This document shows positions 1-6,932 of a stretch of DNA of 18,669 nucleotides, in pieces (the stretch's first letter is position 1; each line of letters begins with the position of its first letter). A program made the position numbers and the translations under genes. The stretch is taken from the NCBI GenBank assembly GCA_944372275.1, contig CALVYO010000014.1, positions 1-18,669 of the forward strand, written 5' to 3'. A model generated the notes under the pieces. It had not been told where the DNA came from. It saw nothing but the letters and a program-made list of their open reading frames with translations, and did not search any database. The stretch is from an uncultured Bacilli bacterium. Its GTDB lineage: Bacteria; Bacillota_I; Bacilli_A; RF39; UBA660.

Positions 1-702
1 ATGTTAGAAATTATAATAGATGGATATGGTGAAAATTTATTAAAAAGTGCTGGATTTAATAATGTTATGACTTTTTGCTGTGTTCTCAGTTATGGAAATA
101 TTAAATGTTTGACAGATCATAAAGTCAAAATATTAAAAAATGTTACTATTCCAGTAAATAGTGAAATAGAAAAGCTAAAATCTATAAAAGAAAAACAAAT
201 TCGTATTTGGTATTCATCTTTAGATAATGAAGATGTGTGTTCGCTATATTTTTTAATATCTTATTTTTGTAATAAAAATATTGAAATATTTATTTGTGAT
301 ATTGCAAATGAAGATCGTTTTTCATTTAGCAGTTATACATCAAGTGAAATAAAAGAATTGTCTAAAAACACAATTCTTTTAGATAGTAATGAAAAAATAA
401 ATTATAAAAGAATTTGGGATGATTTAGTAAAAGAAAATAATGATTTACGAATTTTAAATTATGGAAAGTTAAAGTCATTTTCATTTGATTACTTGGATAG
501 TATGATAATAAATTTTATAAAAATAGAAAAAAAAATTGAATATTTAGAATTGGTAGGAAAATGTATTTCGGAGAAATTATGTGGCTTCTATATAGATTTA
601 ATTTTTATGGAGCGCATAGATGAACTAATATCAAAAGGAATAATTAAAGTCATTAATAAAGATGAAAAACATAAATATTTAATGATAAATTCTGTTGAAT
701 AA
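1..702 (+). CDS. DUF1835/DUF3658 domain protein
   Basis: A 233-aa soluble protein of unknown biochemical role. The N-terminus MLEIIIDGYGENLLKSAGF matches the usual start of DUF1835 proteins (a short strand, a G-x-S/G turn, then a helix with LK). The stretch around residues 68-100 (IWYSSLDNEDVCSLYFLISY, then a hydrophobic strand) is the W-S-x-x-x-x-D/E-x-x-L pattern of that family. The C-terminus (about residues 190-230, with FMERIDELISKGIIKV) looks like DUF3658, a small helix-turn module. The match of the first residues to the family start suggests the ATG at base 1 is the true start, but nothing upstream is visible, so RBS and promoter cannot be judged. It has no membrane segments. The family assignment is by recalled pattern, not a search. 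Confidence 0.68.
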   Translation: MLEIIIDGYGENLLKSAGFNNVMTFCCVLSYGNIKCLTDHKVKILKNVTIPVNSEIEKLKSIKEKQIRIWYSSLDNEDVCSLYFLISYFCNKNIEIFICDIANEDRFSFSSYTSSEIKELSKNTILLDSNEKINYKRIWDDLVKENNDLRILNYGKLKSFSFDYLDSMIINFIKIEKKIEYLELVGKCISEKLCGFYIDLIFMERIDELISKGIIKVINKDEKHKYLMINSVE

Positions 703-900
703 ACTAATAATTTTAAGAAAGACAATTAATAATTAAACTAAAATATTTCTCAAAATAAAAGGAATTTAGATTTGTTTTCTTATAAAATAGAATAATAAGC
801 AATAAAATTAGTAAAATAAATAATCCTACCAATGATAATTAATAATAAATTTACATTGCTATTTTAAGTTGTAATTCATGAAAATAATTTGATTACTGGT
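703..900. other. Intergenic stretch without a recognised gene
   Basis: Together with the terminator and promoter that follow, this makes a gap of 328 bases between genes. The first 200 bases are almost pure A/T with many stops in all frames. I see no SD-led ORF, tRNA-like fold or repeat here. It may hold the 3' untranslated end of the DUF1835 gene, whose first plausible terminator is the hairpin at 901-934. Confidence 0.5.
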
Positions 901-934
901 AAAAAAACTTACAAAATTTAATGTAAGTTTTTTT
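901..934 (+). terminator. Rho-independent terminator, copy 1
   Basis: AAAAAAACTTACA (901-913) pairs with TGTAAGTTTTTTT (922-934) around the loop AAATTTAA. The descending arm ends in seven T. It would end the transcript of the DUF1835 gene. An almost identical hairpin lies at 1927-1957, so the pair brackets the next gene. The symmetric A/T tails mean it can work on either strand. Confidence 0.72.
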
Positions 935-937
935 AAT

Positions 938-966
938 TTGACAAGATAAGATTATTATGATAGAAT
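938..966 (+). promoter_or_regulatory. Sigma-A-type promoter of the 1031-1924 gene
   Basis: TTGACA (938-943), a 17-base spacer and TAGAAT (961-966) form a near-consensus promoter. The predicted start lies near 973, giving a leader of about 58 nt. This is longer than the leaders of most other genes in the window. The promoter begins only 3 bases after the T-run of terminator copy 1. Confidence 0.72.
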
Positions 967-1013
967 ATTCCCCACATCGACAAGTTATTGTAAAAACTAT
1001 TTATAACAGTTAA

Positions 1014-1026
1014 AGAAAAGGGGGGG
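1014..1026 (+). promoter_or_regulatory. Unusual ribosome binding site with a run of seven G
   Basis: GAAAA followed by seven G (1020-1026) and then TATA precedes the ATG at 1031. The purine-rich block sits at the right distance for an SD but is a homopolymer rather than AGGAGG. A G7 run is rare in DNA this AT-rich and is prone to slippage, which would change the SD-to-start spacing. Confidence 0.5.
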
Positions 1027-1030
1027 TATA

Positions 1031-1924
1031 ATGAATTATTTTAAACTAGATACTATTAGGTTAATAATACAAATACCTAATTGTAAAAAATTTATAATGA
1101 ATTTAAAAAAATTATTAAATTATAAGAAATGCAGAATTACTATTGAATATTTAATTGATGTCGTAAATGGAAAAAAAGAATTTAATTTAAAAAATTTTAT
1201 TTGCAAAAGATTTATAAAAAATTATAAAGAACAATTTTGTTTATTAATAAATAATAAGGCTTTAAATCAACTGGATGTATTATCAAAATTAGATTTAGAA
1301 ATTGTCGATGAAATAAAAGGAATGAATAGACAACAATTATACGGTTTAATTGATAAACTTCAAAAGCTAGATATAGATGAAATTAGAGTATTTTCTAATA
1401 AAAAATTTGATAAAGTTTATCAACATTTTTCTGAAGGTAAAATATATACTTATTTACAAAATATGGTACCTATCGATTCTATTGATGGAAGATATCTTTA
1501 TAAATCTGATTCTACAGAATATGAAATTAAAATTTCTTCCGGACCAAAAGGTCAATATGTAGTTAATGACAAAGGAATTTTTCCTTATCTTAGTGAAATA
1601 GTTTTGACTAATTTAAATATAGATCCTAATATATTGCCAAATAGTAGAAAAGAAATAATCGATACAATACAAAAAATGTTTGGTTTATCACAAAAGAAAG
1701 AATCAAATGATTTATTTACATATAATGGCTCTTTAAGTGAATTGGTAAGTTTGTTAATTGAATCATATGACAAATTAATTCTTTTAGCAAAAGAACACGC
1801 ACCTGAAAGTGAAAAAATAAAAGTAAGAAAAAGAATTAGTTGCATCAATAAAATATTAAGTATGTATGGTTATAATCTTGATATAACAAAAAATTTTGGC
1901 TATGAAAATGTGAAATCTTTATAA
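1031..1924 (+). CDS. Hypothetical protein, family not recognised
   Basis: A 297-aa protein that I do not recognise. The N-terminal ~75 residues are very basic, with many Lys and several Cys (including C18), followed by alternating helix-like segments. Residues ~90-125 (KLDLEIVDEIKGMNRQQLYG onward) and ~235-285 (ending in RKRISCINKILSMYGYNLD) look like amphipathic helices. The middle (SSGPKGQYVVNDKGIFPYL) could be a small beta-rich region. There is no signal peptide, no convincing membrane segment and no catalytic motif I can name. It is a single-gene transcription unit with its own near-consensus promoter, bracketed by twin terminator hairpins. That arrangement, plus the lack of a recognisable family, suggests an accessory gene (inference). 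The start follows the G-rich RBS. Confidence 0.72.
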   Translation: MNYFKLDTIRLIIQIPNCKKFIMNLKKLLNYKKCRITIEYLIDVVNGKKEFNLKNFICKRFIKNYKEQFCLLINNKALNQLDVLSKLDLEIVDEIKGMNRQQLYGLIDKLQKLDIDEIRVFSNKKFDKVYQHFSEGKIYTYLQNMVPIDSIDGRYLYKSDSTEYEIKISSGPKGQYVVNDKGIFPYLSEIVLTNLNIDPNILPNSRKEIIDTIQKMFGLSQKKESNDLFTYNGSLSELVSLLIESYDKLILLAKEHAPESEKIKVRKRISCINKILSMYGYNLDITKNFGYENVKSL

Positions 1925-1926
1925 TA

Positions 1927-1957
1927 AAAAAACTTACAAAATTAATGTAAGTTTTTT
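1927..1957. terminator. Bidirectional terminator, copy 2
   Basis: AAAAAACTTACA (1927-1938) pairs with TGTAAGTTTTTT (1946-1957) around the loop AAATTAA. It lies 2 bases after the stop of the 1031-1924 gene and overlaps the last codons and stop (1942-1944) of the minus-strand MATE-kinase gene, so it serves convergent transcripts. Stem sequence and loop are the same as copy 1 at 901-934 except for one loop base. Confidence 0.78.
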
Positions 1958-3902
1958 TCTAATATAATATTTTTTAATAATTCAGCAGTTTTTTCGACAC
2001 TTAATGTATCAACATTAATAGCAATATCATAATGATTTATATCATTCCAATCACTATTAGTGTAAAATTTATAATGTTTAGCTCTTTCTTTATTGATATT
2101 TTCGATAGTCTTTTTAGCTTTATTTTTATCGATACCATAATATTTAATAACTCTTTCTTCTTTTTTGTCGCTATATAAAAATACATTATAAACATTATTT
2201 TTATTTCTTAATATATAATCAGCACATTTACCAATAATAACACAAGAATTATTAGATATTTTTTTAATAATTTTACTTTCTGCTAAGAATATATTATCAT
2301 CATTTTGATAGTATGATTTTTTAGTTTGTTCGTTATCTTCAATGTATTTTTCAGTAAATCCTGATTCTTCAGCAGTTAATCTAATCAATGCTTTATCATA
2401 AAATGGAATTCCTAAAGATTGGGCTAATAATTTTCCAACATATCGACCGCCGGAACCATATTCACGAGCAATAGTTATAACGATTGGTTTAGATAAAATT
2501 GATTTTGTTTTAATTTTTTCATCTTTAGTTATTGTAAGATTTTTTTGTTCTAATTTTGCTAATTTATGATATTCTGAATAAAATACAAATATAACGATTA
2601 TAAAACAAATTCCATCGGCAAGTGGTCCTGCATATAAAGCCCCATATAAACCGAATATATTAGATAATATAATAGCAAGTGGAATAAATAATATTATTTG
2701 TCTTGTAAATGATACTAAAGTAGATTTTTTAATATTTCCCAATGATTGAATAGTAATACTCGCACACATTTCAAAAATATTTATAAAAATAATCATTAAG
2801 AATATTCTAAAGAAATCTACTGAAAATTCCATAACTAAGTCATAATTTGGATCAGTATTAGTAATGAATAATGAAGTAATTTGTTCTGGGAAAATATAAA
2901 ATAATAAATTAAATATTAAACCAGCAATAAAACTCATTAAGAATACTTTTCTAAGCACTTCTTTAACTCTTTTATAATTTCCAGCCCCATAATTATAGCC
3001 AATAATAGGTTATGAACCAATAGCCATCCCTAAAATAGTAGATATATATAAACTATTTACTTTAGAAACGATACCATAAACAGATAATGGAATATCACTA
3101 CCAAATTTACTACTAGCGCCAAAAATAGTCATTAAATTATTCATAACAACGAATAAGGCTAAAACTGTCATTTGGGTTATAAAACAAGATAATCCTAAAC
3201 CTAAAGATTTAAAAATAGATTTATCTAACTTATAATCTTCTTTAGTTAATTTAACGGATTTAATTTTTGGAATATATGCTAAAGCAATAATTAAAGATAT
3301 AAATTGCCCGATTATTGTGGCTAAAGCACCACCAGCAACGCCCATATTAAATATTAAAATAAAAATATAATCTAAAACAATATTTATAATTGCTCCAATA
3401 ACTAAACAGTTCATTGAATATTTTGGTGAACCATCGGATCTTATTATAGATGCTAATCCGGTATAAATTATCATAAAAGGAGCACCTATTAAAATAATTC
3501 TACCATAAGTAATTGCATAATCATATACATTAGGTGTGCAACCAAAAGCATTAACTAAAATAGGTAAAAATAATTCTCCTAAAATTGCGATAATGATTGA
3601 AACAATAATGTTATAGCGCCACCTAAACTTTTTTTAGCATCTTCTAAGTTTTTTTCGCCTAGTTTTAAACTAAAGTTGGATGCCGCACCATTACCTATTA
3701 AAGATGCTACCGCACTACACATAATAACTAAAGAAAATATAACGTTAGTAGCAGCATTTCCTAATGTTCCAACTCCTTGACCAATAAATATTTGATCGAC
3801 AATATTATAAACTGAATTAATAAGCATACTAATAATACAAGGTATAGCAAATGATATTAAAAGTTTACCAATTTTTTCATTTTCTAAATCTAATTTTTTC
3901 AT
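1942..3902 (-). pseudogene. Broken MATE transporter fused to cytidylate-kinase-like domain
   Basis: Read as one gene this encodes about 653 aa: a full MATE multidrug/toxin efflux transporter (about 450 aa, 12 helices; cation-coupled export in this family) followed directly by a P-loop kinase domain of the cytidylate kinase-like type. MATE signatures include SMLINSVYNIVDQIFIGQG near the N-terminus. The kinase begins near KPIVITIAREYGSGGRYVGK, with GSGGR as the nucleotide loop, and runs to the end. Two lesions break it. A one-base deletion near 3609 (minus-strand ACATT where ACA ATT is expected) shifts the frame. A TAA at 3012-3010 replaces the expected CAA in the conserved GSQPIIGYNYGA motif. 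The three pieces are 3902-3579, about 3609-3010 and 3009-1942; the last two share one frame. Start 3902 (MKKLDLENEKIGK) has the SD GAAAGGAG. The kinase reading frame is intact but has no obvious RBS of its own. Sequencing error could explain one lesion, less easily both. Confidence 0.85.
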
Positions 3903-3937
3903 TTTACTCCTTCTTTCTAAATTTTTACGACTTACCA

Positions 3938-3943
3938 AGTATA
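3938..3943 (-). promoter_or_regulatory. -10 box of the MATE-kinase gene
   Basis: On the minus strand TATACT (3943-3938) lies about 35 nt upstream of the ATG at 3902. No good -35 stands 16-18 bases further up, where the sequence is mostly A/T. The promoter fires away from the divergent 4083 operon. Confidence 0.4.
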
Positions 3944-3999
3944 GCACAAAAAAAATTTTCGTGTAATAGTAAATTTTAAAAAAATTAAAAATTTTACAA

Positions 4000-4030
4000 T
4001 GACCGAAAAGTGACCGAAAAGTGACCGAAT
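4000..4030 (+). repeat. Three direct repeats of TGACCGAA at 11-bp spacing
   Basis: TGACCGAAAAG occurs at 4000-4010 and 4011-4021, and TGACCGAAT at 4022-4030. The 11-bp period puts all copies on nearly the same face of the helix. The array ends 3 bases before the -35 box of the promoter for the 4083 gene, in the position of an activator site or an upstream operator. The repeat is GC-richer than its surroundings. It is not coding: the period is not a multiple of three and no ORF spans it. Confidence 0.75.
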
Positions 4031-4033
4031 ATA

Positions 4034-4076
4034 TTGAAAAAAAATAAAATTTTGGATATACTATTACTAGGGTGAT
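4034..4076 (+). promoter_or_regulatory. Promoter and SD of the AlbA_2 regulator operon
   Basis: TTGAAA (4034-4039), a 17-base spacer and TATACT (4057-4062) are followed 8 bases later by the SD GGTGAT (4071-4076), then ATG at 4083. The predicted transcript start is near 4069, so the leader is only about 14 nt and begins at the SD. Confidence 0.68.
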
Positions 4077-4082
4077 AATTAA

Positions 4083-5375
4083 ATGTATATAGAAGATGAG
4101 TATACTGAATTAAAAAGTATTTTGACTAAAGATGTAAAAAAAGAAATAGTTGCCTTTGCTAATTCTGGTGGGGGGAAAATATTTATTGGAATAGATGACA
4201 ATGGAAATGTGATAGGATTAGAAAATATAAAAAATGACATAGAAACTTTAAGTAGTATGATTAAAGATGGCATTAATTCTGATTTGACTTTATATACGAA
4301 TATAAAGCAAGAAAAAATTAATGATAAAGATATAATTTTATTAGAAATATATAATGCTCCAAATAAACCATATTATTTAAGTGATAAAGGTCTTAAATCA
4401 AATGGCGTTTACTTGAGAATAGGTAATACTAGTGTTCCAACAACTGATGAAATAATAAAAAAAATGATTATTGATAGTCAAAATATTAATTTTGAAGAAA
4501 TTTTTTCTAATAAGCAAGATTTGCACTTTGGTTATTTTGGTGAATTTTTAAAAAACAATAATATCGAAATTAATAAAAATATATTAAAAAATTTTAATAT
4601 GATTAATTTGGATGATAAATATACTAATTTAGGATTACTATTATCGGACGAATGCCCATATTCGATTAAATGTGCAATTTTTGAAGGAAAAAATGATATT
4701 AAATTTAAAGATAGAAAAGAGTTTTCTGGGTGCGTAATAAAACAAGTTAATGAAGTAACTGATTATTTAAATATATATAATAGAATTTCAAGTGAAATAA
4801 TAGGACTTAAAAGAGTTGATACAAGGGACTATCCTGAATATGCTTTAAGAGAATCAATATTAAATGCTGTAATTCATCGTGATTATAATTTTACGGGAAG
4901 TGTTTTAATTTCATTATATGATAATCACATTGAAATAACATCTTTAGGTGGACTTATTAAAGGCCTTAATATAGAAGATTTATATTCAGGTGTTTCACAA
5001 ACAAGAAACAAAAATTTAGCTAATATATTTTATAGGTTAAAGTATGTAGAAAGTTTTGGAACAGGAATTAAAAGAATTATTCAATGCTATGAAAATTATA
5101 ATATGAAACCTGAATTAATTAATACACAAAATACATTTAAAGTAAAAATGTATAATGTGAATTATAAAGAAGAAAATATTATATCAATTAATTTAACGCA
5201 AGAAGAAAAAATAATCGATTATTTAGCAAAAAATAATAAAATTAATCGTAAGGTGATTGAAACAATACTTGACGTTTCATCTACAAGAGCAAAGCAAGTC
5301 ATTAGCAATATGATTAAGAAAAAAATTATTATAGCAAAAGGAAAGGGAAAAAATACTTATTATATTTTAAAATAA
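4083..5375 (+). CDS. AlbA_2 / HATPase_c_4 / winged-helix putative regulator
   Basis: A 430-aa protein of the COG2865 type, usually annotated as a putative transcriptional regulator or ATP-binding protein. Residues ~1-115 form an AlbA_2 (Schlafen-type) domain: TELKS early, then FANSGGGKIFIGIDD at 25-39. Residues ~250-345 form a GHKL-type ATPase fragment, with E257, N261 and H265-R266-D267 in ESILNAVIHRDY and the glycine-containing ESFGTGIKRI. Residues ~370-430 look like a winged helix (KINRKVIETILDVSSTRAKQ is the helix-turn-helix). It heads an operon with RNase HII and a DHH phosphoesterase. The tandem TGACCGAA sites just upstream of its promoter are an obvious candidate target for its own winged helix (inference). 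Some relatives sit in defence or mobile regions, but nothing here shows that for this gene. Confidence 0.85.
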   Translation: MYIEDEYTELKSILTKDVKKEIVAFANSGGGKIFIGIDDNGNVIGLENIKNDIETLSSMIKDGINSDLTLYTNIKQEKINDKDIILLEIYNAPNKPYYLSDKGLKSNGVYLRIGNTSVPTTDEIIKKMIIDSQNINFEEIFSNKQDLHFGYFGEFLKNNNIEINKNILKNFNMINLDDKYTNLGLLLSDECPYSIKCAIFEGKNDIKFKDRKEFSGCVIKQVNEVTDYLNIYNRISSEIIGLKRVDTRDYPEYALRESILNAVIHRDYNFTGSVLISLYDNHIEITSLGGLIKGLNIEDLYSGVSQTRNKNLANIFYRLKYVESFGTGIKRIIQCYENYNMKPELINTQNTFKVKMYNVNYKEENIISINLTQEEKIIDYLAKNNKINRKVIETILDVSSTRAKQVISNMIKKKIIIAKGKGKNTYYILK

Positions 5376-5377
5376 GA

Positions 5378-6007
5378 ATGGTAAATAAGATGAATTTATA
5401 TGAATATGAAAATGAATTATATGATAAAGGTATTAAATATATCGGTGGTGTCGATGAAGTAGGACGTGGTCCTTTAATTGGACCAGTTGTCACTAGTTGT
5501 GTTGTATTACCTAAAGAATTTATATTAGAAGGATTAACCGATTCTAAAAAATTATCTGAGAAAAAAAGAAATATCTTTTATGATTATATAATTAATAATT
5601 GCGTAGCGTATGGCATAGGTATTGTGTCACCAGAAGAAATAGATGAGATAAATATTTATGAAGCAAGTAGAAAAGCAATGATAATAGCTATAAATAAAGT
5701 AAGAGAACAAATTAATTTAGAACATGTTTTAATCGATGCTATGCCAATTAATTTAGATATTCCAACTACTAGTATTATTAAAGGAGACGCTAAAAGTATT
5801 TCGATTGCTGCTGCTAGTGTGGTAGCAAAAGTAACACGTGATAGTATGATGTATGAACTAGACAAAAAATATCCGATGTATGGCTTTGCTTCCCATAAAG
5901 GATATCCTACAAAAAAGCATATTGAAGCAATTCATAAATATGGATTAATAGATGGATATAGAAAAACATATGGTCCAGTCAAGGAGGTATTAGATGCTAA
6001 TAATTAG
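5378..6007 (+). CDS. rnhB: Ribonuclease HII
   Basis: An endonuclease that cleaves the RNA strand of RNA-DNA hybrids and single ribonucleotides misincorporated in DNA; cytoplasmic and metal-dependent. The 209-aa length is normal. The signature GGVDEVGRGPLIGPVV carries the first two acidic metal ligands (D26, E27). D120 (VLIDAMPI) and D155 (VTRDSMM) complete the four-carboxylate site, and the family region SIAAASVVAKVTRD and the end motif SHKGYPTKKH are present. The start is uncertain: ATG 5378 lies 2 bases after the previous stop, but ATG 5390 (MNLYEYENELYDKG) aligns better with typical family N-termini. Neither has a good SD, so translation probably depends on coupling to the upstream gene. 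The 3' end overlaps the DHH gene by 14 bases. Confidence 0.96.
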   Translation: MVNKMNLYEYENELYDKGIKYIGGVDEVGRGPLIGPVVTSCVVLPKEFILEGLTDSKKLSEKKRNIFYDYIINNCVAYGIGIVSPEEIDEINIYEASRKAMIIAINKVREQINLEHVLIDAMPINLDIPTTSIIKGDAKSISIAAASVVAKVTRDSMMYELDKKYPMYGFASHKGYPTKKHIEAIHKYGLIDGYRKTYGPVKEVLDANN

Positions 6008-6875
6008 TCATAAAGCTGATCCAGATGGAGTAACGCCAATTATATTATCTAAATTAGTATTTAAAAATTTTAAATATATATTATCCGATGTTGATGAAGT
6101 AGATAAATTTGTAATGGACAATATAGATGAAAAAATTATAGTAGTTGATTTAAATATAAAAGTAGAAACAGCAGATTATATTTTAAATAATAATAAAAAT
6201 GTTTTAGTTTTTGACCATCATTTAAGTAATAAAGATATGAATAAATATCCATTTATTAAAGTAATTGATTTTGATAGTATTAAACAATCGGGGACATCAT
6301 TATATTATAAATATTTATTAGAAAAATATAATAATCCATTATTAAATAAGGATGTAACTAAACAATTAGTTGAACACGTAAGAACGATGGATACTTATGA
6401 TTTTAGTATTACTAGTAAAGAAGAAGCTAATAATATTGAAGTATTATTTAAAATATATGGAAGAGAATTATTTATCGACAAATTTTATAATGTAATAATT
6501 AATGATAAAGAATTATATAGTGATGAAGATTTAAATTTAATTAATTTAGAAAAATTAAGAATAAAAAGATATGTCGAAGAAAAAGAAATTATCGAAATAA
6601 CATTAGATAATAAAAAAGTAGGGGTTGTCTTTGCTGAACGAAATATGAGTGAATTAGGTAATTATTTAATTAATAAATATGATTATTTAGATTATGTTAT
6701 ATTAATTAATGTCGATAAAAGTATTAGTTATCGGGGTAATAATAAAGTTGATTTAAGTGTTATAGCTAAAAAATATAATGGCGGGGGACACTTTAATGCA
6801 GCAGGTAGTCCTATTCCAACTGATTTAAAAGAAAAAATAATTAAAGCAATATTTGAAAATGCAGTTATTTCTTAA
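5994..6875 (+). CDS. DHH/DHHA1 family phosphoesterase
   Basis: A 293-aa DHH-superfamily hydrolase. Seen motifs: H6-K-A-D9-P-D11-G (motif I), VVDLN near residue 52 (motif II), FDHH with D74-H75-H76 (motif III), and the DHHA1 substrate-binding GGGH at 263-266 within GGGHFNAAG. Relatives include NrnA-type oligoribonuclease/pAp phosphatases and related phosphodiesterases that degrade short RNA or nucleotide signals. The exact substrate cannot be read from sequence. The start is supported by AAGGAGG 6-7 bases upstream, inside the rnhB 3' end. The overlap with rnhB means the two are co-translated. RNase HII and a DHH nuclease together suggest a nucleic-acid turnover pair (inference). Confidence 0.9.
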   Translation: MLIISHKADPDGVTPIILSKLVFKNFKYILSDVDEVDKFVMDNIDEKIIVVDLNIKVETADYILNNNKNVLVFDHHLSNKDMNKYPFIKVIDFDSIKQSGTSLYYKYLLEKYNNPLLNKDVTKQLVEHVRTMDTYDFSITSKEEANNIEVLFKIYGRELFIDKFYNVIINDKELYSDEDLNLINLEKLRIKRYVEEKEIIEITLDNKKVGVVFAERNMSELGNYLINKYDYLDYVILINVDKSISYRGNNKVDLSVIAKKYNGGGHFNAAGSPIPTDLKEKIIKAIFENAVIS

Positions 6876-6886
6876 ATAAGAAATAA
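6865..6886. repeat. Palindrome at the DHH stop, next to the following promoter
   Basis: TTATTTCTTA (6865-6874) and TAAGAAATAA (6877-6886) form a perfect 10-bp inverted repeat with a 2-base centre. It spans the TAA stop of the DHH gene and ends 1 base before the -35 box of the next operon. There is no T-run after it, so it is a poor terminator; an operator for the next promoter is at least as likely. Confidence 0.5.
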
Positions 6887-6887
6887 T

Positions 6888-6928
6888 TTGACAAAATGAT
6901 AATAATGGTATAAAATGATATTGGTGAT
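6888..6928 (+). promoter_or_regulatory. Promoter and SD of the AAA_14-GNAT-MBL operon
   Basis: TTGACA (6888-6893), 17 bases, then TAAAAT (6911-6916); an overlapping TATAAA at 6909 would need a 15-base spacer. Six bases later comes the SD GGTGAT (6923-6928), then ATG at 6933. The in-frame ATG at 6915 overlaps the -10 box, so it lies upstream of the predicted transcript start and cannot be used. Confidence 0.7.
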
Positions 6929-6932
6929 TAAT

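Noticed and set aside
1377..1848. Short ORFs on both strands within the 1031-1924 gene
   Set aside because: They have no RBS and lie in out-of-frame A/T-rich sequence; the 297-aa frame has a promoter and RBS.
4000..4030. TGACCGAAAAG array as a CRISPR remnant or a coding VTEK repeat
   Set aside because: Units are only 11 bp with no spacers, and an 11-bp period cannot keep a reading frame. VTEK-type linkers, as I recall them from related proteins, would need 12 bp.
4079..4273. Minus-strand ORF at the start of the AlbA_2 gene, and a similar one at 5656-5865 in rnhB
   Set aside because: Both are shadows of strongly conserved plus-strand genes.
6915..6932. Upstream in-frame ATG of the AAA_14 gene as the start
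   Set aside because: It overlaps the -10 box, lies before the predicted transcript start and has no SD, whereas 6933 has GGTGAT.
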